Positions 32,778-43,859 of a stretch of DNA of 64,000 nucleotides are shown here, piece after piece. The notes below the pieces were generated by a model. It saw nothing but the letters and a program-made list of their open reading frames with translations, had not been told where the DNA came from and did not search any database. Both the position numbers and the translations under genes were made by a program. The stretch spans positions 24,843,105 to 24,907,104 of the forward strand of contig OZ020523.1 of NCBI GenBank assembly GCA_963971425.1, written 5' to 3'. This stretch comes from Bryoerythrophyllum caledonicum. Its lineage: Eukaryota; Streptophyta; Bryopsida; Pottiales; Pottiaceae. Positions within the stretch are counted from its first letter, which is position 1. Every line of letters starts with the position of its first letter.

Positions 32778-34849
32778 ATCACTTTGGATGACATTGTCCA
32801 CCGTCCTATTGCACTGAAGCCTCGGATTGGAAATGTTTTCCAGCAGTCGCATTGTGGAGTGGAAATCATGCAATCAGTGACAGTTCCGTCTCATGTTGCT
32901 CAATCTGCATTTCATCAAGTAAATTCATATGTTTCCTTTTATTGACTCTTTTTTGTGTTGGTCATGTACCAGGATCGTCCTTCTAGGAGTGTGTCTATTA
33001 CCTAGAACATTCGGCCCCGAAAGTGGCTGAATATTGTTCTGGATTTGAATGGTATCTTGTACGAGGCAGCATTTGCACCTGCCTCGTCGAGGTCCTCCGG
33101 GAGTCGGGTGGAGTTTTTGCCCACCATCCCTGCATACATAGGTCCTAAAGCTGTATATACTCGCCCTGGCGTCCATGAGTTTCTAGCGACCATCAGAGAT
33201 CTCTCAAACTCTGTTGTCATCTGGAGCTCAATGATGAAGTCCACCGTTGAGGAGATCGCAAATTACCTCTTTCGTGATCTGTCTCCTCCAGATCTCATTC
33301 TTGGTCAAGAGAGTTGTGGGAAGATTGAGACGTCGCAGAATACATTTTTGATGTCTCTATATAATTCGAAGAAGATGATCTTTTTAAAAACGTTGTCTTC
33401 TTTGTTGTGTAATCATCGAGATGACTTCGGTATCATGAACTCCGACAACACTCTAATTTTGGACGACAGCCCGGAAAAGAGGGTCTGTAATCCTTCTAGC
33501 ACTGCCATTTTCCTACATACATGGCGGCGCGGAGCTAAGTATGATAAGTTTTTAATTCAAGAACTCCTGCCTTGGCTCCGACGTTTGACATCTGAATGCC
33601 GTGTCGAGCAGTTGAAGGATTACGTGAATAGCAAACGTATAGGCAATCGTCCATTGAGTCCTAATAGTCCTTCGATGAAGTATATCACGAATGGAATGGC
33701 CCTCTCCTCTAAGAACCTTGGTGTGGAGTTTGAGATTCCAGATGATGCGGCATCATCTGTTAGGTTGTAGCAGTGTATTTTTATGTACGTCAAGAGACAC
33801 TCTATAATGACGAACAATACTCCTTTGTGAAATTTGTATATATATTTTTCATCAATAAATATATAGATGTCTTGTTTGTTTTTACTGTTCCCGTCTTGTC
33901 TTCTATTGGCATTTCACATGCTCTTCGTTTCAGCCGTGGAGATGTTTATTCAGTGTTGGATCTAGCATACTTTTGAATGTGGTTTAGGGCTTCTTAGTTA
34001 TTTTTGTGTCGAGCATATTATTGACTGTGGTTTCGGGCTTCCTAGATATGGTTGAGTCGAGGCTAATATATTTTGGTGGATCGAGTAGAGATGTTATCGT
34101 TGGATCATGTATATTATCCTCGGGTCGAGCATTAGTTGGATTGCTTTCTTCCTGAACGCAAATTTGTCATTCTTATTGTTTCTTTTGTCATGTCATTCTC
34201 ATTGCAGGTTGTGCAGGCTAGCATTACTCCTACCCCATGCAAGAGTGGTTGTAGTGTACTACCCTCCAACGTTGGCTCGTTCTCTTAGTACTCGGGGTCT
34301 CTTCATGGAGGTATTGCCATGTCCTATCAATCGAAGCCGTATCTTATGTGCACTGCAACTGATGCTATCATGGACTTCTCTAAGCAAATGGTCGATGATG
34401 GTGTCGTGGATAGCCCTCCAGAGCGTAGGGCTAGCATAACTCCTGTGGCATCCCCTTCTCCTCTCAAGCGGATGTGCTCTTCTGTAGAGCCTAAAGTAGA
34501 TTGTGCTTCTCAACAGCAGCTGTATGTAGATGAAGTTGTTGAAGGAAACCGGGTGAACGAAGTTGTGCATAATACTTCTGATCCTATTCTGTCTTCTTGT
34601 ACGCCTCTTCAGCCTTCTTGCCCCCCTGTTAAGCAACGGCGGCTTGAGTGTACTCGATCTCAAGGTGCTTTTGGAGTTAGAAAACCTCCTATTCCTCCAA
34701 GCGAGTTGGAAACTCAATCATTGGGTACTAAGCCAAGATGTCCGAGTTCAACATCTGCTCAATATCGTCGGAAGTCTATGTCGTCCCATGTAGGTGATGG
34801 TATTGGGCCCGATAGTTATCAGTGTCCGCCATCACTTCTTTCGACGAAG
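32778..34849 (+). pseudogene. FCP1/HAD-like protein, E1 copy, truncated by E2
   Basis: Exons by comparison with E2: 32778-32918, a 54-bp intron, 32973-33770, then 34208-34849. The second contains the FCP1/NIF-type HAD signatures: WLNIVLDLNGILYE (motif I, with Asn-Gly in place of Asp-x-Thr/Val), NSVVIWSS (motif II) and LILDDSPEKRVC (motif III/IV). The last exon is Ser/Pro-rich (KPYLMCTATD, VDSPPERRA, PSPLKRM) and breaks off after SLLSTK, where E2 begins. Its missing end lies at 62292-62436. An in-frame TAG precedes motif I and another lies near 34289. Whether the last exon is spliced to the HAD exon, which ends with its own stop at 33768, is undecided. Confidence 0.8.
34846..34849. repeat. Target-site duplication GAAG (left, E2)
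   Basis: GAAG directly precedes E2 and recurs at 62292-62295 directly after it. The second 4-bp duplication, beside AAAG of E1, shows that this family makes 4-bp duplications. Confidence 0.88.
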
Positions 34850-34875
34850 AACACCATATTCATTAAAATGAGACA
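34850..34875 (+). repeat. Left TIR of E2
   Basis: Begins AACACCATATTCATTAAAAT and is identical over 26 bp to the complement of 62266-62291. Just inside, TGAGAC and GTCTCA form a small inverted pair (34870-34888), with more TGAGAC near 34937 and 34957. Confidence 0.93.
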
Positions 34876-35609
34876 TTTCAGAGTCTCAATTTATCATGGT
34901 GTCTAATTATAGTGAATTTTATGTTTCATTAATTTGAGACTATTTATTAAATTGAGACTTAAGCTCAATTGAAATTGCCAAGTACTACATCCTAAAAAAT
35001 TATCATAGCAAGAATAAAAATACTTCTTAAAAATTTGAGCGGATATAAATTTGAGCATCCCTAGCAGGGCTCAAAATTAAACTAAAATAAGACATTTACA
35101 CTCATTTATAAGCCACCCAAAATGCATGTCTTCTCAATTTAAAGGGAAATAAAAATTACCAATTTCAAGAAGTGGTACGTGTTTCAAACAACAAGGTCAT
35201 TAAAATACCAATCACTAAAAATTTAGCACATACTCTAGAAATACATTCAAATATTTATATTAATAGAAAGTATCCATGCATCAAGGATAAATGCACAATT
35301 AATCAAACACACAATGTGAACCACAATTTATCCATCAATAACTTTATAAACAAACGGCAACGTTTAATGATATTGAAGCAACACAATACATCACTACATG
35401 AAACTACAAATTCTAATCTAATGTTCTCTACAAATATGCTACGCGAACATTCAAAGTCTCAATTCCACGACAGACCCCCATGTTCAGTATATACTTAGTA
35501 CAATATCTAGTCCAAAACAACACAAGTTCAAATAAGAACATGCACCCCCACCTATTTCGAATTACTAGAATAACTGTTGCCATCAAAAAACAAAAAAACC
35601 TGTTGAAAT
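34876..35609. other. E2 3' flank of the DUF7869 gene
   Basis: Non-coding and homologous to 14114-14962 of E1. A 108-aa plus-strand frame (35172-35498) is Asn/Ile-rich and not conserved in E1, so I leave it out. Confidence 0.65.
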
Positions 35610-38423
35610 CTAATATTCAGCTAAAGATGCCTTGATTATTTCTACCTGTGATTTTGGAATTTTGAGCCTCGAAGAACTAATGTTCCCACGGAACCTAGGC
35701 TTCCAAGCTGTTACAATGCAATCTGTATATACCCAGATTGGTTCAGATTCAGATTCTTCTACCCAATTGTTCCCATTACTAGAATCCCACCCTTGGTATG
35801 TTTCTAAGTCCACATGACGTTGAGATGCAGGTTTGTAGTATTGCACTTTAATCTCATGAGAATGTTCACGATCTGGATGTGGATTAGTCAATGCCAAGGC
35901 GATCCAAAATGGGCGCAAATCCCCATCAGCTGAACGCACCGCAAGTACATAGCCCTCATATACATCTCTACCAACCCGGAACGATGGAGGCGGACAATGA
36001 CGTCGTTGTCCAATGAATGGAGGGTCTTCGGCATACTCCTCCCTCAATGTACCATCTATATCGTACTCATCCACCATAGATGGAGCATATCTAGATAGTG
36101 GCCAAAATCCCTCTCGTAGAGAACTCGATTCTTCGAGTGGCACCTCAAGAGCAGCCTTTACACCTCTCCAATAATACATGATATGCTCATTCTTCCTCCT
36201 GTATTCACCTGAGATATCCTCATTTGCCATGGATTCCCAAAGACTTAGAAATCCAGAAATACCCTTCATAACCTCGTCATAATTCTCATGACGTCGCGGA
36301 TTGAGAGGAAGTGGCTGCCCATGAGGCAATATTGGTCTACCATCTGCCGTCATTTTCCACAACTGAATTCCTCCATTCTCCTCGGGCAACCAATCCCTAT
36401 CTGTACAAAGAATTTTGTACTGCATCTTTGGCAAACCATCAGAATCCTTGTAAAATTTGAACTGTTGGCCCTTTGTATGACCTGTGAGGGCCTCATTGCC
36501 GATGCACAAATATCCATTAAGAAAGCCCTTGAAGTCGGGCACCTCTTCAATAAGATGTGGAATAACTGGCTTCTCTTCAGCATCCATGAATGACTTCATC
36601 AAGAGTGGAATCGTTGGATAGCTGTTTGACTTAAGTTTGGTACTCCATCTCCCAAACATTGCATCAATATCCTCGTGAGTATGACCAACAAGTAAGAAGT
36701 TCACGTGTACTTCTCGGAAAATACCCAAATGAACAAGTAGGGAGAAGAAAGCAAACACAAATCTATTCTTATTGTCTCCTGTGGCATTATCCAATTGCAT
36801 TTGTAGAATTGGTGGTAAGTGCCTTGCAGGAACAGGTTCAACCGGTGGAGCCGCAAGGGATCCAAGGCACACATTGGCATTAGCAAGCACAGCCTCAGAC
36901 AGTGGAGAAGCTCTCCCTCTTGCAAATAAATCACGAGAAGAATACACCGGTGGACTCTCTAAGTCCCGAAGCAACTTAGCAATGGATCCAACTGTAAGAT
37001 TCGAGTCGGTGGGGAAGATGTCAAGACTATAATGCACATAACGGACATCTCCATGTCCATGAGCAATCATTCCAGTCACAGCTACAGGGAGTTTCATGAA
37101 GGACTCCGTCGCCTTATTCTTGTGAGAAAAATGGGGAGATGCTGTTTTGTTGTGATCCATTTTATCATGGATGATGCAAACAACGTCATCTGGTCTATCC
37201 TCCGAGTTCTTCCGGTTCCCATAATATAAAATACGATGAGTCTGTTGGGAGGCCTGATGCAACTTCAATTTGGTATCCCACGTATTGAATGCGGAGGACC
37301 CTCGTGTACTAGCCTTCTTCAATTGCTTCAATTGGTCGCATCTACCGCAGCGAGCAAAGTTGTCACCCGGCTTCTTAGTGGAAAAATGTTCAAATTCTGA
37401 GCTCCGAATTCGGCTAAGACCAGACAAAGATATTGGTTTGAGCCCAAATCTTAAATTCACCTCATTCACTTTGGACAACACTGCACTCCATTGAAAGGAG
37501 GAAGGAAGATGTTTCGAAACAACCTTCTCCCCAGTGCCAAAAGTAGTAGTCTTGTTAGGACTACTATCAGCAGCATCGTCAAGTAGATCGTGCAATGTAG
37601 CAATTGCTTGGAGAGTATGGGTGCGAGGCTTCTTAGTCCCAGAATTGCCGTGTGCCATCGCTCGCACTTCATCCTTCGCATCACTTTTGTATCGGTAGAA
37701 TGTGGCTCGGCTAACCCCCATGATTGTACACCATGCATCTTGGCATACATCAATTCCATCGAGCGTCACCACATGGTTGCCATTGGAGTCAATGTGCATT
37801 TGCCTATGCACATCAAGCAAAACATGTTTCCGAAAGTATACACCTCCAATGTCATTGTGAACTTGCGTTCGAAGTACAGAAATTAAACTGCGCGGAAAGC
37901 GTTGCGTACAATTTCTTGGACAACAAACAATGCTCGCAACAAGGTTGATCGATTGTGCAAAAAGGAGTATTTCCTTCTTTGGTGGGGAAGGCAGCACTCG
38001 ACTCGACCGATTACTCTCATACTGTCGAAGACCAATTCTTGGACCCCGACGGAATACCTTCAAAGCGGCATTGTAAATGCTAGTTTGCTCTTGGTCGTAC
38101 AAACTCACATTACGAAGAAAGACCTGTCGAATTGGCCATGCTCGGAGAGCAAACATCCAATTCAAGGGAATATCATCCTCATTTAAGGATTCAGCAATAA
38201 GAATCGCGACATGGTCATCTCCAAGTGGCCGGCCTCCAGTTTCAGGAATTAAATTGGAATCAACACTCTGACATAGTCCGATTCCGACGTTATTCCCTGA
38301 TGTGTTTCGAAGGATAACGCGCTTCGAAAACCAGGCAGCCCGAGGAATACCCTCACAAGGAGCAACATCGGAAGGCAAGGTTGGAGGAGCTCGATCTCTG
38401 ACATCAAATGAGTCTCCTTCCAT
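35610..38423 (-). CDS. Intact DUF7869-type protein, candidate transposase of the family
   Basis: One uninterrupted 937-codon ORF, no intron. Residues about 155-210 hold CCPRNC and a HVLLDVHRQ stretch; about 220-255 a helix-turn-helix (CTIMGVSRATFYRYK); C359/C362 (RCGRCDQ) a possible zinc ligand pair. The core then carries D420/D423 (IIHDKMDHNK), HGHGD near 456, D545 in LDNATGDNKN, and GHTHEDIDAMFG (about 580-591), an acidic triad pattern like an RNase H-fold DDE enzyme. The last ~120 residues form a beta-rich domain with W-rich spacing. The DN..NKN...GHT..D signature is that of DUF7869 proteins. The transposase role is inferred from its constant place next to a TIR in three copies. Start: the ATG after CTACAAAAAATCC is shared with the other copies (MEEASF, MKMEDR). 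The alternative is a non-transposase cargo gene. Confidence 0.9.
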   Translation of the reverse strand: MEGDSFDVRDRAPPTLPSDVAPCEGIPRAAWFSKRVILRNTSGNNVGIGLCQSVDSNLIPETGGRPLGDDHVAILIAESLNEDDIPLNWMFALRAWPIRQVFLRNVSLYDQEQTSIYNAALKVFRRGPRIGLRQYESNRSSRVLPSPPKKEILLFAQSINLVASIVCCPRNCTQRFPRSLISVLRTQVHNDIGGVYFRKHVLLDVHRQMHIDSNGNHVVTLDGIDVCQDAWCTIMGVSRATFYRYKSDAKDEVRAMAHGNSGTKKPRTHTLQAIATLHDLLDDAADSSPNKTTTFGTGEKVVSKHLPSSFQWSAVLSKVNEVNLRFGLKPISLSGLSRIRSSEFEHFSTKKPGDNFARCGRCDQLKQLKKASTRGSSAFNTWDTKLKLHQASQQTHRILYYGNRKNSEDRPDDVVCIIHDKMDHNKTASPHFSHKNKATESFMKLPVAVTGMIAHGHGDVRYVHYSLDIFPTDSNLTVGSIAKLLRDLESPPVYSSRDLFARGRASPLSEAVLANANVCLGSLAAPPVEPVPARHLPPILQMQLDNATGDNKNRFVFAFFSLLVHLGIFREVHVNFLLVGHTHEDIDAMFGRWSTKLKSNSYPTIPLLMKSFMDAEEKPVIPHLIEEVPDFKGFLNGYLCIGNEALTGHTKGQQFKFYKDSDGLPKMQYKILCTDRDWLPEENGGIQLWKMTADGRPILPHGQPLPLNPRRHENYDEVMKGISGFLSLWESMANEDISGEYRRKNEHIMYYWRGVKAALEVPLEESSSLREGFWPLSRYAPSMVDEYDIDGTLREEYAEDPPFIGQRRHCPPPSFRVGRDVYEGYVLAVRSADGDLRPFWIALALTNPHPDREHSHEIKVQYYKPASQRHVDLETYQGWDSSNGNNWVEESESEPIWVYTDCIVTAWKPRFRGNISSSRLKIPKSQVEIIKASLAEY

Positions 38424-38568
38424 CTACAAAAAATCCATTTGACGTGGCTTTAGTTCAGAAATGATGTTCATTGAAATATGAAAAATAATAAGCACCTTGA
38501 ATCCAAAGCAATATAAATTTGGACAAGTGCATTTAGGCACAAAGGCAAAATCCAAAAACGCAACTGAG

Positions 38569-39378
38569 TATCCTCCGCTCAAGGATATGAATGAGAGAAA
38601 TTAGAAATACACATGACTATTTATTTAAACAGTATCCTCGATTCGAGGATGCTAATATTATGATTCCAATGGAGAGAACGACATCCTAGCGGTCAATATC
38701 AACAGACATTTAAGTACTCGTTAAGATATATTGAAGACGAGTAGAATTAAGTAGGTCGGTCATCGACGAGTAAAAGTTCAGTACGGACTCGAGAAAAAAT
38801 GAAGTGTAGACGATCTCTTCTTTTAAGTAAACAAGAGGAGTTGATTAAAATATAGATTGGCAGTCCTTTATGGATATTATGGGATTATCCTCAGGTCGAG
38901 GATAGCCGACTACTAATAATTTGAAGTACTCTATAGTGAAACTTAACCGACGAAACGATTCAGTCCTTAAATAAGGATCTCATTTATAGAATTTGTTGAT
39001 CGACAGCCGAACTAGCAAAAGGCAGTATTATCCTCGAACCGAGGATAAATTTAATGACTATCTCACTCATAGGACTCGTTGATCGACTGCTGTACATGCG
39101 AGAGTCAGTGGTATCCTCGACCCGAGGATAAATGGAATGAGGATCATTTTATATGACTCATTGATCAGTTGCTGAAGTAGCGAGAGTCAGTGTTATCCTC
39201 GACCCGAAGATAAATAAAATGAGGATCCTCTCATAGGTCAGGTTGGTCGACTGATGAACTAGGAAGAATTAGTGATATCCTCGACCCGAGGATAAATGGA
39301 ATGAGGATCTCATTCATAGGATTTGTTGATCAACACCTGAACTAGCAAGAATCAATTTTATCCTCGACCCGAGGATAA
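38569..39378. repeat. Palindrome array beside the E2 DUF7869 gene (8 copies), partly on an 81-85-bp period
   Basis: Copies at about 38569, 38633, 38884, 39026, 39111, 39193, 39274 and 39358. The last five are spaced 81-85 bp and lie in a tandem repeat whose unit also holds GTTGATCGAC and AATGAGGATC. The tandem copies almost all have centre CCC (CTCGACCCGAGG), pointing to recent amplification of one version. Confidence 0.92.
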
Positions 39379-39880
39379 ATGGTTAGTTTTAAATAGTAAT
39401 GTGATATGCTACAGTGATCATGAGTAGCGTTGGAGCATTCACAACACACTTCCTTTTAATTGCAAACAAATTCTACGGTGCATTAGAAGTACTACACCGA
39501 GAAGAATGATATCGACAATGAAAGAAATACACATACTTTGAACAAACAGCCGTGATGCGGACGGCCTACGAGCTCGGGTGAGGTTTAGGGTCGAATGATC
39601 ACAGCTAAGCCTCAGACAACAATCTCTTGATCTTGAAGTACCCTTGAGAGGAAATCGAGCTCTCTACAAGGATGCGCAAATGAAAAAGAAATTCAAACAT
39701 ACTTCAGATAAACTCAGACATATTATTGACGACTACTGTGAATGTTCTCAAAACAAGCAAGACACTCAGCGGAGTAGAGAGAGAGAAAAGAGGATGCAGC
39801 AGGTGCAAGAGTAGAAAATGAACTTCTGAAAATGAGCATACGGTAGTCTTCTGCGTGGCGGAGCACAAAAGGTGGCGCTA
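39379..39880. other. Presumed leader of the E2 DUF7869 gene
   Basis: No ORF. It holds GCTACAGTGATCATG (shared with E1) and, at about 39552-39600, GGACGGCCTACGAGCTCGGGTGAGG, GC-richer than its surroundings. Confidence 0.4.
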
Positions 39881-39927
39881 GGCGGGAAAACTTTATTCCA
39901 ACGGCTCCAGGATTTGGGGGCGGGAAA
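39881..39927 (-). promoter_or_regulatory. Two E2F-type sites flanking an MSA-type site
   Basis: On the minus strand, TTTCCCGCC occurs at 39919-39927 and again at 39881-39889, with AGCCGTTGG (MSA core, plus strand CCAACGGCT at 39898-39906) between. E1 has one TTTCCCGCC and one AACGG at the homologous place. In plants, E2F sites direct G1/S expression and MSA sites direct G2/M expression, so the candidate transposase may be tied to dividing cells. Confidence 0.55.
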
Positions 39928-40195
39928 TGGTATCCACAGTCCTACTTCTTAGCTGCCGATGTCCTATTTCGGGTTTACGGTACGCACTAATTGCAGTAAG
40001 CCACTAGCCCGGAATCTACGCATGCATTAAAAAAGTGATGCATTGGATAATGATGCCTTTCTTTCTGTGCAGTAATCCTTCCTTTCTGTGCAGTAAAGGC
40101 TCTCTTTACTTGTGTCACAGAAAAAAAAAATAACAATAATAATAATAAATAAATAAATAAAAAGATAAGTGATGACACAAATTTATCCCCTTTAA

Positions 40196-40846
40196 CCCCT
40201 AAATGATCAACTGTCCCCCTGGGATGAAATTGGTTTTCGGGCATGTACCTAAAATTTGACCAAAATTTAATTTATAAAGATAACCTCATCAGTAGATTGC
40301 GTTTAATAAGAGCTACTAAGAGGTTTTTTTTTTACATATTAGTTTTGTGGTTTAAATGTAAGTACCACTCAAAGTTAAAAAACGGGGACTCCAGGCAGCT
40401 CCAAAATATTTGACAATAGTTTCTATTGACATTGAGATTTATCACACAAATAACAAATATTTTCTTCACTTGAAATTTTCTAAAATAGTTATTGTCTTTA
40501 GTGGAAAAAGGAATTTTATCCCAACTCAAACATTTTCACACATTGCCGGGCAACGGGGAAAAAAACTTCATCTTTTCTACATAAAACCTAGAGATCTTCA
40601 TGTTTTTCACATTTATTTTTTCAAAAAAAAAATGTGGTGAAAACCTTCTTATTGACCGTCTATATTATCATTCGAAAACATACGTAGTTCACCAAAATAT
40701 ATGTGAAATATCAATTTTGAACCTCCCCTCCTCGCACACTTGTTTTGAATATTCTACACCCCTTTTTTACCTCTAAAAATTGGTATGTTGGGAAATGTAT
40801 GTGAAACATCACGCTTAAGACAATGGTAAAAGATTTAGACCTTGTA
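40196..40846. repeat. Central segment shared with E1 (25005-25650)
   Basis: Collinear with E1 up to TTTAGACCTTGTA, where the Tigger-like element begins (40847). No ORF of its own. Confidence 0.75.
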
Positions 40847-43175
40847 CAGTCAAACCTCGATATGTGTTACCTCAATAAGTGTTAAAACTCTAGATGTGTT
40901 ATGGAGATTTCCGCTCCCTTAAAATTAAAACTAGTAAGTGTTATGTGTTAAGTATTATGCAATGTCGCACTCCCAACTTTGTTGAATTTACCTCGGTAAA
41001 TGATAAGTTTCCAAAAAAGACTTTTTGTAAGAGCCATTGCTTGCGGGGAGATAATTTTGAGGTAAAGTAATAGTTTCTTGTTGCAAAGTGACTCTAGATG
41101 TCCATTCTAGAAACAAATTGATAGGTAGATGTAATATTAAGTTCATAAACTAATAGATCATATATTTTTAAGCTCATAAAGTAAAGGATAAGTGTACTTT
41201 TTTGTTTATAAACTTCATAATGAAAGGCAACTAGGCAAGGCGGCAAAGACTATAAGAAGAGAGTGAAGGCTATAGAATTATTATTTGTGTTGTGAACTCA
41301 TTCATAGAATATATGTTGTTAGAGTTTTCATTTGTATTGCAAATTCATCAATAGAAGATATATTGTTCAAGAAAATTTCCTACAATTTGCAATGGCAAAG
41401 GGTCATGAGTTCACGTTAGAGCAAATACAAGAGATTATTCAATATCGTGAGACTCTGTTAGCTAGTAGTGGAAAGATTACCAATAGAGCATTAATTGCGT
41501 GGGCCAATGCACACTTTCAAGTAAACGCATCTGAGATGAATATTGGAAGAATAGTAAAGCAAAAAGAACACATTAGTGGACTTGACGTCGGGTACCTCGG
41601 TGATTCCAAGCGCTTACAAAAGTCCCAATGCCCAGAAGTGGAGGAAGCCACTTTTACTTGGTTTACGATAATGCAGAAAAAGAATGTTGTTTTATCTGAT
41701 GACCTTGTGGTGGCGTCTGCAGTACTCCCTAGAGGTGCTAACGAGAAGAAGCTTCAATTTTCTCATGGATGGGTCCAAAATTTCAAGAAGATATGTAATA
41801 TCAAGGGCTATACCCGTCATGGAGAAGATGCATCAGTTGACATTTGTGAATCTGAGGTTTTTTAAGAAAATGGAAGACATCAAAACACTTGAATCTCATT
41901 ACAGGAGTAGTGATGTTTTCAATATGGATGAAACTGGTCTTTTTTACAGGTTGGAACCAAATCATACATTAGCTATGTAAAGGTTATCTGGAAAAAAAAA
42001 GCAGAAGGAGCGCATCATGGTGGCACTTACCGCAAATGCTGATGGAGGCATCATTCTTCCTCCATTGGTTATCAATCAATATTTGATGCCTCGAGCTTTT
42101 ACAAGCACGCACATTCTAAACCCAAAAAATCTAGGTATACAATGCCATGCTAATAAAAAAGCATGGATGACAACACAGATTTTTGAACAATTTATGTTAT
42201 ATTTTGAGAGGAGGATGGTAAGTGCCGAGAAGGAGAAAGTACTTATGTAGGTGGATAATTTGTCTGGACATCAAGTGCTTAATGTCGATTCAAGATTGAA
42301 GGTGACACAAAATTTAGAGTTTTTGCCTCCAGTTACAACTAGTCGTTTCTAGCCTATGGATGCAAGGATCATTGCATCATTCAAAGCTCAATATACGAAG
42401 TTATTAATTCAACATCAAATAGATTGTATTTCAATTCGCAAGAGTTTGGCGATTGATGTGTACCAAGATGTTACCATGGTTGAGAAGCCTGGGCGTAACG
42501 GAGTGACTCCAACAACAATTCGAAATTGTTGAAGACACACGGGGATTCTTTCAGGTCTTGTAGAAAATGAAGTCCTTCAAGAGCAGCGCACGAAAGAGGT
42601 AGAGGAGGCTGCTGCTGTATTGGAACAACTAAGTTTGATATCCTCTGAGACTCAGACCCCTTACATGAATGTTCAAGAGTATTTAAATTATGAGATGGAG
42701 TTTGATTTGAATAATCCTTATCAGCCCACTGATGAAGAAATTTATTTAAATGCTTCCATCTCAACAACCAGGTAGTGAACATGAAGATAGTGATCCGGAT
42801 GAAGCTAATCCTCACGATAGAGTAGAAGAAGTTGTAGGCTTTAAAGATGTAGGTAGTAGTGCTCTTCAAACTTTGAAGAAGTTTTTGGAGCAAAGACCTA
42901 AAGACACCATGTTATCTATGAGGTATATTGAAGCACTAGAAAAGAAAGTAGAAGCTTGGCGTGTAGAAGAAACTTGCCAAAGTACTATTGATTCATTCTT
43001 TCAACAGACTTAGATGAATAATGAATCAATGTTTTGTAATTTCACCAATTTTTTCTATAAATGTTATGTATTTACCTTTTTAATTCTTATGAGTGTTATT
43101 TTTTATAAGTGTTACAAATCATCGGCATCACTCTCTATAAGTGTTAAGTGTTACTAGTGCCTAAGTGTTAACTAA
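40847..43175 (+). mobile_element. Tigger/pogo-like element inserted in the E2 centre
   Basis: The left end, CAGTCAAACCTCGATATGTG, is typical of Tigger/pogo TIRs and follows a TA (40845-40846). E1 continues without it at the same place. Inside are repeats of (A)AGTGTTA near both ends (40875-40945 and 43092-43165) and a broken transposase gene. The right TIR is degraded or lost: I see no complement of CAGTCAAACCTCG, so the right limit is approximate. Confidence 0.75.
41392..43013 (+). pseudogene. Tigger/pogo-type DDE_1 transposase pseudogene
   Basis: The N-terminal part (MAKGHEFTLEQIQEIIQYRE) and a CENP-B/Tc5-like second DNA-binding region ending in FSHGWVQNFKKICNIKGYTRHGED are followed, after a frameshift near 41860, by the DDE_1 core: SSDVFNMDETGLFYRLEP (first Asp), then VALTANADGG and PPLVI. 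After a TAG near 42248 comes VDNLSGHQ (second Asp) and FLPPVTTSRF with a stop for Gln before PMDARIIASFKAQY (third Asp). The C-terminus ends SFFQQT at 43013. At least four lesions are present (frameshift near 41860; stops near 41978, 42248 and 42351). Confidence 0.85.
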
Positions 43176-43189
43176 AAGTATGCTCCCAA

Positions 43190-43420
43190 CCCCTAACACG
43201 GTCACTAAGAAGGATTAGACCACGTCATGTAATAGAACTTGGAAGGATTAGACCACGTCTTGTAATAGAAGGGGTGGTAATATTTGAAAAAATTGTGCAA
43301 GGAGTGGAGGTTGGAATGATGCCATTTCACTTAATAATTTGGGAACAAAGTATGCTTTCCCCACCGTCACTAAGAAGGATTAGACCACGTCTTGTAATAG
43401 AACTAATACATAGTGAAAAA
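43190..43420. repeat. Repeats of AAGGATTAGACCACGTC
   Basis: AAGGATTAGACCACGTC[AT]TGTAATAGAA occurs at about 43210, 43243 and 43376. The second and third are separated by ~100 bp that include a segment inverse to the E1/E2 backbone (GCAAGGAGTGGAGGTTGGAATGA at 43296 versus about 25525 in E1). Confidence 0.65.
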
Positions 43421-43719
43421 TTATAAAGTGACAAAATTATATGTAGAATAGAATTATGTTTTTCTACATCCTTGGTTGACTATTTGTGGATTTTGTGAAA
43501 ATATTTGAGTGGGATAAAATGCATTTTTTCACTACGGACTATATAAGATTCGGGACCATATAAAAAACAATGTATTAAACTTAACCTAGTGTTGAAAATC
43601 TAAAATATAGTACTGTGGCTTGGCAAAAGTTTTGGGAGTTGATGGAAAAGCCCCCAATAAAAATGAAATATAAATGGAATATACACTTTAATTGAAATCC
43701 AAATTCACTTGGTGTTATA

Positions 43720-43850
43720 AAGATTTATATCCACTTCAATTCTACTTGAATCCACATTGGTGAATATATTCCACTTGAATACCCATTGGTGAATATATTC
43801 CATTTGAATCAACATTGGTGAATATTTTGCACTTGGTGTTATTGGAATGC
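43720..43850. repeat. About 32-bp tandem repeat, 3 copies
   Basis: CACTTGAATACCCATTGGTG followed by AATATATTC recurs about every 32-33 bp at about 43745-43840. Not coding. Confidence 0.7.
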
Positions 43851-43859
43851 TACCCACAA

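Noticed and set aside
38569..39378. Palindrome arrays as the transposon's terminal binding sites
   Set aside because: They are 4-5 kb or more from the TIRs, in leaders between the divergent genes; the TIR-proximal repeats are GAGAC-type.
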